This document shows, in pieces, positions 26,854 to 36,366 of a stretch of 64,000 nt of DNA. Below the pieces are notes generated by a model. It was given only the letters and a program-made list of their open reading frames with translations. It had not been told where the DNA came from and ran no database searches. Location of the stretch: NCBI GenBank assembly GCA_041737835.1, contig JBGSQY010000031.1, one strand, 5' to 3'. Source of the DNA: Bythopirellula sp041737835. GTDB lineage: Bacteria > Planctomycetota > Planctomycetia > Pirellulales > Lacipirellulaceae. Position numbers and translations under genes: made by a program. Each line of letters begins with the position of its first letter. Position 1 is the first letter of the stretch.

Positions 26854-28470
26854 TCAGTTTGATGGGCTTGCAGGAGTCGCAGTCCCCTTCGAGGCATCAT
26901 CCTGGTTGAGCCGCACGAGCGTCCATTGCTGGGTCTTGTCGGCGCTTTCGTGGACGAGCACGGTCGCTTCGTCTTTGGTTAAATTGTAAAGACCGGTGTC
27001 GAAAATCACCGCCGGACGATCTTGAACAAACCAAGTGACCCGCTGTGTTTGCTTATCAACAGCGCCCTGCACTTGCTGAACATTGTTGTCCGAAGAGTTA
27101 AAGTAATTTCCGCGAACGATGCCATCCTTGTTGACGGCGAGCTGGAACGTCATGTCGCTCGACTTTTGAGTGGGCTGAATCGCTTCAAACACACCAAGCG
27201 GCAACCACTGGGCATCCGCCGGATTCGCGGCAACCGCATCGCTGGTGTCGTCGCTATTCTGATTGGGAATGTCGGCATCGGCGCCGGTTTGGGCCAACTG
27301 TTGGGCCGAGTCATAATATTGGGCCGCGGTACCGACGGGCTGACCCGCGAGATAGACATTGTCGTCATCGTAATAGATGTTGTCGCCGTAGTCGTAGCTC
27401 ATCGCTGGCCAGGCCACGCCGAACCACGAATTAATCCCGCCCCAGGTGGCTCCATACCAATAGCCCGCAGCGAACCCGCGATTCCACCAAGCATTCGGAT
27501 GATCATGCCACCAATTATTCCCAAACGCGTTGTAGTGATTGAAGTTCGCGCGAGCGTAATTCCCTTGCACCCGCATATCGGCCGCCGAAGCGTGCCAGGT
27601 TCCTTCGCCTCGGGCGCCGGAATAGAAACCACCTGCCGCAGCCTGACCGTGGGCATACACACCGCCATCGGGACCCTTAACAACTGTGCCGCTGGCCTCA
27701 CGACCTCCACCCGCCACTCCGCCGTTTGGTCCGACAGCTCCACCAGCTTCTCCCGCCTGACCATGAGCAACGGTCGTGCCATCTGGCCCATGCCAGACGT
27801 TGCCCGAGGCACCACCCATGTCGCCCGCGCGACCGCCAGCCGCAAACGGATTGGAGATACTATGCGCCCCCGCGGCGCTCATGCCGGAATCCGAAGGCAA
27901 TCCGAGGAAGGAATTCAATCGACCTGCCGAAGGAGCAGCGCCTGCAAAGCCACCAGCACCAGGGAACCCACCGGCACCGCGCCCGGCAAAGCCATTCGTA
28001 ATCGATTCGGGACTAAAGCCACCACCGGCAAAGCCACGAGCATCGCCCCCGGCTCCGGGAAACCCACCGGCCCCCATGCCTGGGGCTCGGCCCGCGCCGC
28101 CAGCGCCGGGAAATCCGCCCGCACCTGGGAACCCACCGGCCCCAGGAAATCCGCCGCCGCCCATACCAGGGACGTGCCCCGAAAACCCACCAGGCATTCC
28201 GCCGCCGAAACCGCCCATTCCGCCGGGCATCCCGCCGCTAAATCCGCTGAAGCCACCGGCAGGCATGCCACCGTGAAAGCCACCCATGCCGCCACCTCCC
28301 ATTCCGCCAGGCATGCCGCCCATGCCACCGCCGCCATGGAAGCCACCCATACCTCCCATGCCGCCGCCTCCACCACCGTGAAAACCTCCACCGCCGCCGC
28401 GTGCCTGAACAGTGTTATGCGGAATCAATAAGAGCGAGCTCACGAGAGCCGTGAAGAATATGCGTTTCAT
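26854..28470 (-). CDS. Exported Gly/Met/Phe-rich protein (paralogue of 22797-24323)
   Basis: A 538-residue protein; ATG 28470 with signal peptide MKRIFFTALVSSLLLIPHNT. Residues about 25-170 are low-complexity GGMGGFHGG and FPGAGG repeats; a second Gly-rich block follows (GPDGTTVAHGQAGEAGG, a motif that recurs as GPDGGVYAHGQAAAGG). A Trp/Tyr/Asn-rich segment (NNWWHDHPNAWWNRG) and an Asp/Tyr-rich stretch lead to a C-terminal domain (about 400-525) with FQLAVNKDGIVRGNYFNSS, VQQVQGAVDKQTQRVTW and LVRLNQ, clearly homologous to the C-terminus of the repeat protein at 22797. The N-terminus differs, so the shared unit is the C-terminal domain. Probably surface- or matrix-associated; function unknown. 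Confidence 0.85.
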   Translation of the reverse strand: MKRIFFTALVSSLLLIPHNTVQARGGGGGFHGGGGGGMGGMGGFHGGGGMGGMPGGMGGGGMGGFHGGMPAGGFSGFSGGMPGGMGGFGGGMPGGFSGHVPGMGGGGFPGAGGFPGAGGFPGAGGAGRAPGMGAGGFPGAGGDARGFAGGGFSPESITNGFAGRGAGGFPGAGGFAGAAPSAGRLNSFLGLPSDSGMSAAGAHSISNPFAAGGRAGDMGGASGNVWHGPDGTTVAHGQAGEAGGAVGPNGGVAGGGREASGTVVKGPDGGVYAHGQAAAGGFYSGARGEGTWHASAADMRVQGNYARANFNHYNAFGNNWWHDHPNAWWNRGFAAGYWYGATWGGINSWFGVAWPAMSYDYGDNIYYDDDNVYLAGQPVGTAAQYYDSAQQLAQTGADADIPNQNSDDTSDAVAANPADAQWLPLGVFEAIQPTQKSSDMTFQLAVNKDGIVRGNYFNSSDNNVQQVQGAVDKQTQRVTWFVQDRPAVIFDTGLYNLTKDEATVLVHESADKTQQWTLVRLNQDDASKGTATPASPSN

Positions 28471-28516
28471 CGTTTGACCCTTAAAAGGATTAATTGTTTT
28501 ATGGTATCGCTGCGTG

Positions 28517-29431
28517 TTACTTCGCGGCGGGGATGTTGATGTTCGGTCGCTCGAACACGATCTTTTCCGTGTTGGGAAGGGGCTCGTTACCTAACGAGCG
28601 GCCAACCGATTGCCACGAGAACACATTCTTATCGCTCGAGCGATGCATGACGTTGGTCGCCATCGTGATAAGCCCCTCGGCAGTGACGCCTTGGGTTTGG
28701 CAAGCCAGCGCATCGCCGCTTTTGACCCAAATGCCATAAGCATGGCCGCCATCGGTATTGAAGAACCATGCCACGATTCGTCCCGTGAGCGGATCACGGC
28801 CGATGATTTGTATCCCACCGTGTTGCGGCTTGGCGTCCTTCTCGTTGGGATGAATCGTTGTTGTCGCTTGGAGGAATTGCCTGTTGGCCACCCATTCAAA
28901 CTTGAGATCGACCGTCGCGTTTTCGCCTTTGCTCGACCAATCACCGACCATCCAATCGAGGCGCTGCAGTTCGTCGGCGGGGGGAGGCAGCAGGCTGTCC
29001 GACTCGCGCACGTCGGCCATCAGCCATTTGTTGTCGACTTTGACGTGCAAAACCGAATAGCTGCTCGCGCTTTGATGGTTCCCCTTGGGATCGCTCAGCG
29101 ATGCCGTGCCGTCTTCCACGATCAAGGTCGGAGCCAGTTTGCGCACCGAATTGATTTTGATTTCCATCGTTGCGCCAGGATTGGCTTTGAACAGTTCCTC
29201 ATACTGCTTTTGAATTGCAGCACGGCCTTTGAGTGTTTGCCCGCCCAGGCTGTATTCGCCATCAGGCGTCCACAGATTGGCAATCGCCCCCGCATTCCCG
29301 GCGTCGAAGGCAGTCACGAACGCCTTGGCTGTTTGTTCGATGTACTTCTGTTCGGGGAGGGATTGCGTGGCTTGGGCGTGCAGGCTGCTTGCCATGCCAC
29401 ACAGTAAAACGAGTGATGCGAAACGGGTCAT
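28517..29431 (-). CDS. Exported SnoaL/SgcJ-like protein with lipocalin-like C-terminal domain
   Basis: A 304-residue protein. ATG 29431 is chosen for AGGAAC 8 bases upstream and the signal peptide MTRFASLVLLCGMASSLHAQ. Residues 25-155 look like an NTF2/SnoaL fold of the SgcJ/EcaC type (TAKAFVTAFDAGNAGAIANL, WTPDGEYSLGG). The second half begins LQRLDWMVGDW, a pattern seen in DUF1579-like calycin domains. SgcJ/EcaC proteins are often called oxidoreductases, but no cofactor motif is visible, so binding or isomerase-like roles are equally possible. It lies between the 2H phosphoesterase and a Gly-rich protein on the same strand. Confidence 0.8.
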   Translation of the reverse strand: MTRFASLVLLCGMASSLHAQATQSLPEQKYIEQTAKAFVTAFDAGNAGAIANLWTPDGEYSLGGQTLKGRAAIQKQYEELFKANPGATMEIKINSVRKLAPTLIVEDGTASLSDPKGNHQSASSYSVLHVKVDNKWLMADVRESDSLLPPPADELQRLDWMVGDWSSKGENATVDLKFEWVANRQFLQATTTIHPNEKDAKPQHGGIQIIGRDPLTGRIVAWFFNTDGGHAYGIWVKSGDALACQTQGVTAEGLITMATNVMHRSSDKNVFSWQSVGRSLGNEPLPNTEKIVFERPNINIPAAK

Positions 29432-29487
29432 AAGTTTGTTCCTGTGTTTGAAAATAATTTTCAAGCGATTCCTTCGAGCGGGGTTTG

Positions 29488-30225
29488 CTACTTCTGCAAG
29501 TCCCAGCTTTTAAGTTCCGTGCGAGCCGTGCCGTAGTTGCCGAGATGATAAACGGCCACGCCGACCGGCGAAAATGTGAACGATTCAAAAGGCTCTTTGA
29601 GCAGGTTGTCGAGCAACTCCAACCCTGCCACTCCGATCGTGACATGGGGATTGAAGTTCTTGCCGGAGTACTTGGGCACATAGTCGGCCACATAGTTGAT
29701 CACCATTGGCACGATACCAGGGTCGTCAGTGGTCGTCACATACGCCGCAGCAGTTCCCGTCTTCACCGTGAACGGTGCCACCGCCTCGATCAGCTTCTGT
29801 TGGAGCCGCAGGAGCTCGTCGGTCGGTTCAACGACAATGCCAGCGAGTCCCGTCTCGGGCATCGGCAAATAGTAATACTTGTAGGCCTTCAACTTCCAAG
29901 TGGTAGGCTGCTCCTCGGCCAGGACTTTGCCGACGGCTGCGTAAACTTTGTCGAGATCAGCCGTTTTCACGTAACGCTGCAAACACGTGACATGCGGCCG
30001 GTGGGTTGCGTCGAGGGAATATCCCGCAAGGTAGCTCCGACGCAATCGCGCGTTCGCGGCCTGTGCCTTCTCAATCATCACAGCATCGGGCTTAAGCAAG
30101 ATGTCGATTGCGGTAACCGAGCCTTGCTCGGCGGGCGCTTCTTTTTCCTGGGCATGGCTAGGAGCCCCTGCAATCGAGAGCGCGCAGACAATTACCAACA
30201 AAACTAATAAATCTCGTTGATGCAT
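29488..30225 (-). CDS. Exported 2H phosphoesterase (2'-5' RNA ligase-like fold)
   Basis: A 245-residue protein with a signal peptide (MHQRDLLVLLVIVCALSIAG, cleavage after SHA). It carries both signature motifs of the 2H superfamily: His78-Val-Thr80 (HRPHVTCL) and His194-Val-Thr196 (NPHVTIGV), about 116 residues apart. Family members hydrolyse or form 2',3'-cyclic or 2'-5' phosphoesters (RNA ligase/CPDase, ThpR, CNPase-like). An exported member next to a HAD phosphatase suggests scavenging of nucleotide or other cyclic phosphodiesters outside the cytoplasm (inference). Substrate unknown. Confidence 0.8.
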   Translation of the reverse strand: MHQRDLLVLLVIVCALSIAGAPSHAQEKEAPAEQGSVTAIDILLKPDAVMIEKAQAANARLRRSYLAGYSLDATHRPHVTCLQRYVKTADLDKVYAAVGKVLAEEQPTTWKLKAYKYYYLPMPETGLAGIVVEPTDELLRLQQKLIEAVAPFTVKTGTAAAYVTTTDDPGIVPMVINYVADYVPKYSGKNFNPHVTIGVAGLELLDNLLKEPFESFTFSPVGVAVYHLGNYGTARTELKSWDLQK

Positions 30226-30275
30226 AATTGTCTGATCTTCCTAGTCGTTGCTCGGCGGTGGGTCGCGTTATGAGG

Positions 30276-31289
30276 TTATTCTTGGAATGGAAAAATCTTC
30301 TTCCAGTCATTCTTCATATCGATCACAATCCAACCGCGTTCCTGAGCTTGTTCGAGGCCTCGCTCGAGTTGGCCCACTTTCGAGGGATGGTCATAAGCGT
30401 ATTCCCTCACCGCGTCGGTGTGATGAACAAGTAGCCCCAGCCGCGGCTTGGTCGCGCCGCTGGTGGTGTATTCGAGCATTTCATAATCGCCGTCCGAGTT
30501 GCCAAACGCGATAATCGGCTGTTGACCGATAAAACGCTGAATCCCCACGGGCTTGCCAGGACCGTCGTCGACGAAGTCCACGGCGGGCAACTTCAAGAGT
30601 ATAGGTTTGCCGTCGCGCATCTCAAATTTAAGCTTGCCGCAACTGCCGATAACTTGCTGGGGAGGGATCCCGTAAGCTTCTTCGGCCCAGACGCGCATAA
30701 ATTCGGCACCACCCCCCGAAACGATAAACGTCTTAAAACCGTTGGCTCGCAGGTAATCAAGGACCTCGATCATCGGCTGATAGACGCACTTGTTGTAGGG
30801 CTGGTGAAAGCGGGGATGGTGAGCCGTTTTCAACCACGTACGAACACGTTCATTAAATTCATCAGTCGTTATGTTGGCATGCGTGGCGGCGACCAGTTCT
30901 AGCAAGGCTTTTTCCCCACCAGAAAAGGCAAGTTTCAAGTCCCCAGCCAGAATCGACTTGAACGGCTCCTTCTCTTGCCATTCAGGATGCTGCGCGGCAT
31001 CGAGCTTCACCTGATCGATGGCAAACGCGAATTGAGAATAGAACGGCTGTTCGCACCACAGCGTGCCGTCGTTGTCGAATACAGCGATGCGATCTTTCGG
31101 CGGAACATAGTAACCGTCGTCATCACTTTCATAGGTAACGCGGTCGACAAAGTCGATAAGTGCAGTCTTCGCCGCGGAGTCGTTCCACGAGGGGAGCGGA
31201 TCCTGGGCGTAGGTCACACAGCACCCGAAACATACCGCGACAAGACAAATCGCCAGCGGTATCCGCCGTAGGCATCTCCATTTGCTCAT
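30276..31289 (-). CDS. Exported HAD-superfamily phosphatase
   Basis: A 337-residue protein. ATG 31289 is chosen because it gives a signal peptide (MSKWRCLRRIPLAICLVAVC); the longer frame would run back into the sulfatase gene. HAD motif I is DNDGT (Asp72, Asp74), motif II Ser in FIVSGGG, and motif IV GNSDGDYEM. The cap between motifs I and II is helical, as in phosphoserine-phosphatase-like members. Because it is exported, a broad periplasmic phosphomonoesterase role is plausible. It starts 22 bases after the sulfatase at 31312-33666, so the two probably share a transcript. Confidence 0.83.
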   Translation of the reverse strand: MSKWRCLRRIPLAICLVAVCFGCCVTYAQDPLPSWNDSAAKTALIDFVDRVTYESDDDGYYVPPKDRIAVFDNDGTLWCEQPFYSQFAFAIDQVKLDAAQHPEWQEKEPFKSILAGDLKLAFSGGEKALLELVAATHANITTDEFNERVRTWLKTAHHPRFHQPYNKCVYQPMIEVLDYLRANGFKTFIVSGGGAEFMRVWAEEAYGIPPQQVIGSCGKLKFEMRDGKPILLKLPAVDFVDDGPGKPVGIQRFIGQQPIIAFGNSDGDYEMLEYTTSGATKPRLGLLVHHTDAVREYAYDHPSKVGQLERGLEQAQERGWIVIDMKNDWKKIFPFQE

Positions 31290-31311
31290 CGAAACGACCC
31301 TTTGCCAACTC

Positions 31312-33666
31312 TTACGGTTTGAGGTCCACGGTGACCTGATCAATCTTTCCAGCAAATTTGAACGGTGGCGTGTACGCCTCGTCCACGGGTGAGCCCGTAT
31401 CTTCGCCGATATCCAATGTGCCTCCCAGTCCCAAGGTAATTCCCTGAGTCTGTTCCAGCCGACCTTCGCCAACTTTCTTGTCGTTCACAAACAATGTGAG
31501 CGTTCCTCCCTTGCCCATTCCGCCACCATCATAAGTAAACTCGCCGCGCAGCTTGGCCTGACCCGCGGGTAAGGGACTTTTCGCAGCCACGCGCGTGGTT
31601 GTACGTCCCAAGAAATTTCCCACAAACACGGGCTTACCATCTTTCATATACAAGCCATAGCCGCCGTCACTGCCGCCGAGCGAAAAGATAGCGCCATCGG
31701 TCTCACCTTCGCCTGTTTCAATTGCGGCGGTAATCGAAAACGACTTGTTGAGAACATTCGGCGCACTGCCAGCTGGCAGCGCAACCATGCCAGGATAGTA
31801 AGTAAAAGATTTCCGCTTTCCGCTCAGCGAAGGCCGGCCTTGTAGCTCGCCATTCAAGCGTTCCGTCTTGCGGCCATCCAACGGAAGCACACTGTAGCGC
31901 GAAGCCTCGCTCCACCACAGGTCTTGCAATTCGCGTAGCTTCTCGGGATTACTTTTGGCCAGGTCGTTCGCCTGCGTGAAATCTTCCTGCAAGTTATAGA
32001 GTTCCCAGATGGCCGTATCGGGGTTCGCTGGCGCCGCAGAGCCTTCCCACGGAACATTGACCCGCGAAGCGGCCCACCAACCGTCGTGGTATATTCCACG
32101 GTTGAGTAACATTTCGAAGTATTGAGTTTTGCGCTTTCCCGGGGCATCGGCTTTGTCAAATGAATACACCATCGAAACCCCTTCCAGAGGTTTCTGGGCC
32201 ACGCCGTTGAGAATATCCGGGAACTCGATGCCAACCGCTTCATAGATCGTGGGGGCGACGTCGATCACGTGATGGAATTGGTCGCGCACGTTCCCCTGAT
32301 CTTTAATCCGCGCCGGCCAAGATACGGCGAGTGGGTTCCGCACGCCTCCCAAATGCGAGGCAATCTGCTTGGTCCATTGAAACGGCGTGTTCATGGCCCA
32401 AGCCCAGCCCGCGGGAAAATGATTGAAATGCTTGGGGCCACCAATCTCGTCGATGTGCTTGAGATTGTCCTCTAACGATTCGGGGACGTTGTTAAAGAAC
32501 GAATTCTCGTTCAACAATCCAACGAGCCCTCCTTCGGCAGAGGCCCCATTGTCGCCCACCTGATAAAAAACGAGCGTGTTGTCGGCGTCGGGGAGTGAGC
32601 GAATAACTTCCAACAAGCGGCCCATTTCGTAATCTGTCTCGGCGGTGAAGGCTGCGAAGACCTCCATCATGCGCGCGAACAATCGCTTTTGATCGGCGGA
32701 GAGTGAATCCCAGGCAGGCAACTCTTCGGGCCGCTTCGTTAACACCGCATCCTGGGGAACGACGCCCAGCTGCTTTTGGCGGGCGAAGGTTTCTTCGCGA
32801 TATTGGTCCCAACCTTGATCGAACTTGCCTTTGAACTTCTCAATATATTGGGGCGAGACCTGATGGGGAGCATGCGTCGCCCCCGTCGACATGTATAAGA
32901 AGAAAGGTTTGTCAGCGGCAATCGAACGCGTGCCTCTCAGCCAAGCGATCGCATGGTCGACCAAATCGGGCGTCAAAATGTAATTAGGATCGGTCGAACG
33001 CGGCACCAAATTGTGGTTCTCATAGAGCGTAGGCTGCCACTGATCCATGTCGCCCCCCATGAACCCATAAAAATAGTCAAACCCTAAGCCGCTGGGCCAA
33101 CGATCGAACGGCCCGACTTGGCTGGTCTCCCAATCGGGCGTGTTATGATTTTTGCCAAACCACGCCGTGGCGTAGCCATGCTGGCGCAAGACTTCGGCAA
33201 TCGTGCCGACATTTTTGCCGATGATGCCGGTGTAGCCGTCATAACCTGTCGCGGCTTCGGTGATGACGCCGTTACTCGTGGAATGATGATTGCGCCCGGT
33301 GAGAAGCGCGGCCCGCGTCGGCGAACAAAGGGCCGTCGTGTGAAACCGCGTGTATTTCAAACCTTGCTTGGCGACCGAATCGAGCGCGGGGGTTTCGACT
33401 TGTCCGCCGAACGTGCCAAATTGCCCATAGCCGGCATCGTCAATCAAGATAAAGACGATGTTGGGTGCCCCTTGGGGAGGCTTCACGGGTTGAGGAAACT
33501 CGGGCGGATCGCTTTCCGCGATCGTGCGTCCGACACTTCCCTTAAAATGAAAATCAGGAAATGGCAAAACTTGAGTTTGCTCTGCCGGGGCCGCGGGTTT
33601 CTCCTGCGCAGTCCCTGGATTTCCTAAGAGTAGGATCAAGACAAAGACACTGGCGATGTTTTTCAT
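31312..33666 (-). CDS. Exported arylsulfatase with C-terminal lectin-like domain
   Basis: A 784-residue sulfatase with signal peptide (MKNIASVFVLILLLGNPGTA). The formylglycine site is Cys114 in LCSPTRAALLTGRNHH; metal-site features are NIVFILIDDAGYG and QVGDNGASAEGG. After the catalytic part (to about 600), a beta-rich region with FSITAAIETGEGETDGAIFS, GGYGLYMKDGKPVF and LTLFVNDKKVGEG looks like a LamG/concanavalin-like domain fused to the sulfatase. It is a clear paralogue of the next upstream gene. Such large sulfatases are sometimes listed as aryl or choline sulfatases; the substrate is unknown. Confidence 0.92.
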   Translation of the reverse strand: MKNIASVFVLILLLGNPGTAQEKPAAPAEQTQVLPFPDFHFKGSVGRTIAESDPPEFPQPVKPPQGAPNIVFILIDDAGYGQFGTFGGQVETPALDSVAKQGLKYTRFHTTALCSPTRAALLTGRNHHSTSNGVITEAATGYDGYTGIIGKNVGTIAEVLRQHGYATAWFGKNHNTPDWETSQVGPFDRWPSGLGFDYFYGFMGGDMDQWQPTLYENHNLVPRSTDPNYILTPDLVDHAIAWLRGTRSIAADKPFFLYMSTGATHAPHQVSPQYIEKFKGKFDQGWDQYREETFARQKQLGVVPQDAVLTKRPEELPAWDSLSADQKRLFARMMEVFAAFTAETDYEMGRLLEVIRSLPDADNTLVFYQVGDNGASAEGGLVGLLNENSFFNNVPESLEDNLKHIDEIGGPKHFNHFPAGWAWAMNTPFQWTKQIASHLGGVRNPLAVSWPARIKDQGNVRDQFHHVIDVAPTIYEAVGIEFPDILNGVAQKPLEGVSMVYSFDKADAPGKRKTQYFEMLLNRGIYHDGWWAASRVNVPWEGSAAPANPDTAIWELYNLQEDFTQANDLAKSNPEKLRELQDLWWSEASRYSVLPLDGRKTERLNGELQGRPSLSGKRKSFTYYPGMVALPAGSAPNVLNKSFSITAAIETGEGETDGAIFSLGGSDGGYGLYMKDGKPVFVGNFLGRTTTRVAAKSPLPAGQAKLRGEFTYDGGGMGKGGTLTLFVNDKKVGEGRLEQTQGITLGLGGTLDIGEDTGSPVDEAYTPPFKFAGKIDQVTVDLKP

Positions 33667-33795
33667 CTTTGAGCTTTCTGACGAATTAGCGACAAGTTGG
33701 CTATCGTGAGGCGCAGGGAGAACAAGTTCGAGCTCTCCGCCGACTCGCGCGTATTATTGGCAACACGCCAGCATGTGAAGTTAGGATTTTTCGAC

Positions 33796-36312
33796 TTACT
33801 CACTCGCCTTGTTGTTCCGCTGGGCTGCTTGCAGTTTCGCGATATCTTCGGGCGAGAGTTGTGGCCGATCGACTTTGATCGTCAACTTGTTCAACTTCGC
33901 AGTCAGAGCAAATGGCGGCTGGTAATCTGCGTCGTTCACCCCGGTGAGGGTGTCTGAACCAATGTCAAAACTTTCGTCCCATTGCAGGATCATGGGGAGA
34001 GTTTTGGGCATCGCTTTTGTATCCACGACTTTACCATCGACTTTCAAAGTTCCCGTCCCTGGGCGACCAAGGCCGCTCATGTTATTGAAAGCCAGCGTGC
34101 CGACTCCCAAGCCGTCATATTTGAAATCGAATTCGACGGTATGTTTGCCTGGCGCCAGGGCATCGGGACCTTCCCACTTGAGGCGTTCCAGGTTGATGAG
34201 ATTCCAAAGGAAGACCGGCTTACCCTTGAGCAGGTAAAATCCGTAGCCCGCAAAACGACCTCCGGAAGTCAGCATCATTCCTTCGGCGCCATCCGCAGGC
34301 ACTTCGATCTCTGCCGTGATGGTGTAAGAGCTATTGAGCAAAAACGGAGAATCACCTTGTGGCAGACCGACCATCGGTCGCGTATAGACAAACTCAGTGC
34401 GGCCAGCAGTGATGTTCGGTCGCGGGGCAACGATGCGTGCCGCCACGGAAGCATCGAGCGGGAAGACCTGATACTTCTTCGCTTCCTCGACGAACATCGC
34501 CTTCATGGCCTGCACTTTGTCCGGATGCTTGTCGGCGATATTTTGGGATTGGCTGAAATCGTTGTTAAGGTCGTACAGTTCGAGCACTTGGTTATTGAGC
34601 GGATCAGGATTCGCCGTGCCGAACGCTTCCCACGGCGCGCGGTTGACCTTCGTGCTGAGCAGCCAACCTTCGTGATAGAGGGCGTACTGGCCCATCATCT
34701 CGAAATATTGGGTCGTGTGCTGGGTTGGCTCTTGGGCATTCTTCGCGTCAAAGGTGTAGGCGAGGCTCGTGCCTTCAATCGGCGCCTGCTTGATACCGTC
34801 CACCATCTCTGGCGCGGGGATGCCGCAAGATTCGAGAATTGTCGGCACGATATCAATCACATGGCAAAATTGCTCGCGGAGCGCACCTTTGTCGGTGATA
34901 TGACCGGGCCAAGAGATGGCCATGCATTGGCGGATGCCGCCGAGCTTCGAGGCATTCTGCTTGAACCAGCTAAACGGCGTGTCAAAGGCCCAAGACCAGC
35001 CGGCCGACATGTGGTTGTATGTGGCTTCGGTGCCCCAAACGTCGTACCATTTCATTTGCACGGGAACAGGGACCGAGACGCCGTTAAAAAACGCGACCTC
35101 ATTGGGGGTGCCCAGCGGCCCCCCTTCGGCGCTCGTGCCGTTGTCGCCATTGATGTAGATGATGAGCGTGTTATCGAGCTTGCCCATGTCCTCGATGGCT
35201 TGAATCACGCGGCCAATTTCGTGGTCGGTATAAGCTTCATAGGCGGCGAAAATTTCTACCTGCTTGATGTAGAGTTTCTTTTCCTCGGGCGTGCAATCGT
35301 CCCAATTCTTGATGATCTCGGTCGGCCAAGGCTCGAGTTGGGCATCCTGAGGGATCACGCCAAGTCGTTTTTGGTTCTCAAAGATTTGCTCGCGGAGTTT
35401 GTTCCAGCCCTCGTCAAAGAGGTGCATCTCGTGGATTTTGTCCACCCATTCTTTGGTCGGATGATGCGGCGCGTGAGTCGCCCCCGGAACGTAGTAACAG
35501 AAGAACGGCTTGCTGGGGTCTGTCTGATCGATTCGGCTGAGCCAATCAATCGCATCGTCGGCCATGCCCGTGATCAGGTTCCATTCAGGTTTGCCTTGAA
35601 AGGGATAGATTTGGGTCGTGTTGCGGAAAAGGTTCGGTTGCCATTGATTCGCATCGCCGCCGATAAACCCGAAGAAGTAATCGAAGCCTTGCCCGATGGG
35701 CCAGTTTTCAAAGGGTCCGACTTGGCTGGCTGCGAAGGCTGGCACGTTGTGGTCCTTGCCAAACCAGGAAGTTGTATAGCCATTTTCTTTGAGAATCCGG
35801 CCAATGGTGGCTTTGTCCTTGGCAATGATGCTGTTGTACCCGGGGAAGCCGGTGGATTGCTCCGAGATCACGCCGAAGCCCGCCGAATGGTGGTTGCGGC
35901 CGGTGATCAGTGCCGCGCGAGTCGGCGAGCAAAGCGCGGTCGAGTGGATATTGTTGTAGCGAAGACCGTTCTTAGCCACGCGATCCATGGTCGGCGTGGG
36001 GATGACGCCGCCAAATGTGCTCGGCACGCCAAACCCTGCGTCGTCGGTCATGATCAGCAGGATGTTCGGCGCCTTTTTAGGTGGCACCACGCGTGGCGCC
36101 CACCAAGCTTTTGATTGCAGGGCATCGTCCTTGATGACGCCGCCGAATTTGGGATCGGGGGGCGGAAGTTGCTTGCCGTCAATAGTTGTTGTCGCACTGG
36201 GAGAGCCTAACTCACCTGTGACTTCTTGCCCGTGGGCGACACAACAAAAACAAAATAAGAAAGCAAACGCTGCGCACAGCGAGCGCAGTTGTCGATGGGA
36301 AATCCCTCGCAT
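33796..36312 (-). CDS. Exported arylsulfatase, larger paralogue
   Basis: An 838-residue sulfatase with GAGGGG upstream and signal peptide (MRGISHRQLRSLCAAFAFLF, then C-rich, ending VAHG). Formylglycine site Cys128 in LCSPTRAALITGRNHH; NILLIMTDDAGFGVPSTFGG and INGDNGTSAEGG are metal-binding features. Architecture and motifs parallel the 784-residue sulfatase, including the C-terminal lectin-like domain (SYTITAEIEVPADGAEGMML, GFYLLKGKPVFLWNL). The two genes are adjacent and co-directional, separated by 129 bases, so they arose by duplication and then diverged, probably in substrate. Confidence 0.92.
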   Translation of the reverse strand: MRGISHRQLRSLCAAFAFLFCFCCVAHGQEVTGELGSPSATTTIDGKQLPPPDPKFGGVIKDDALQSKAWWAPRVVPPKKAPNILLIMTDDAGFGVPSTFGGVIPTPTMDRVAKNGLRYNNIHSTALCSPTRAALITGRNHHSAGFGVISEQSTGFPGYNSIIAKDKATIGRILKENGYTTSWFGKDHNVPAFAASQVGPFENWPIGQGFDYFFGFIGGDANQWQPNLFRNTTQIYPFQGKPEWNLITGMADDAIDWLSRIDQTDPSKPFFCYYVPGATHAPHHPTKEWVDKIHEMHLFDEGWNKLREQIFENQKRLGVIPQDAQLEPWPTEIIKNWDDCTPEEKKLYIKQVEIFAAYEAYTDHEIGRVIQAIEDMGKLDNTLIIYINGDNGTSAEGGPLGTPNEVAFFNGVSVPVPVQMKWYDVWGTEATYNHMSAGWSWAFDTPFSWFKQNASKLGGIRQCMAISWPGHITDKGALREQFCHVIDIVPTILESCGIPAPEMVDGIKQAPIEGTSLAYTFDAKNAQEPTQHTTQYFEMMGQYALYHEGWLLSTKVNRAPWEAFGTANPDPLNNQVLELYDLNNDFSQSQNIADKHPDKVQAMKAMFVEEAKKYQVFPLDASVAARIVAPRPNITAGRTEFVYTRPMVGLPQGDSPFLLNSSYTITAEIEVPADGAEGMMLTSGGRFAGYGFYLLKGKPVFLWNLINLERLKWEGPDALAPGKHTVEFDFKYDGLGVGTLAFNNMSGLGRPGTGTLKVDGKVVDTKAMPKTLPMILQWDESFDIGSDTLTGVNDADYQPPFALTAKLNKLTIKVDRPQLSPEDIAKLQAAQRNNKASE

Positions 36313-36366
36313 ACAAAACCCCTCTTAGTAGTAAACGTCTGGCGAACGTGCAAAAATTTCTAAGGC

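Noticed and set aside
27022..28431. A 469-codon plus-strand frame opposite the Gly-rich protein.
   Set aside because: Its composition (Pro/Ala/Thr/Arg/His-rich) mirrors the Gly codons of the opposite strand; no signal peptide or domain.
33982..36114. A 710-codon open frame on the plus strand.
   Set aside because: It is antisense to the 838-residue sulfatase, whose motifs and signal peptide are clear; the plus-strand product has no recognisable domain.
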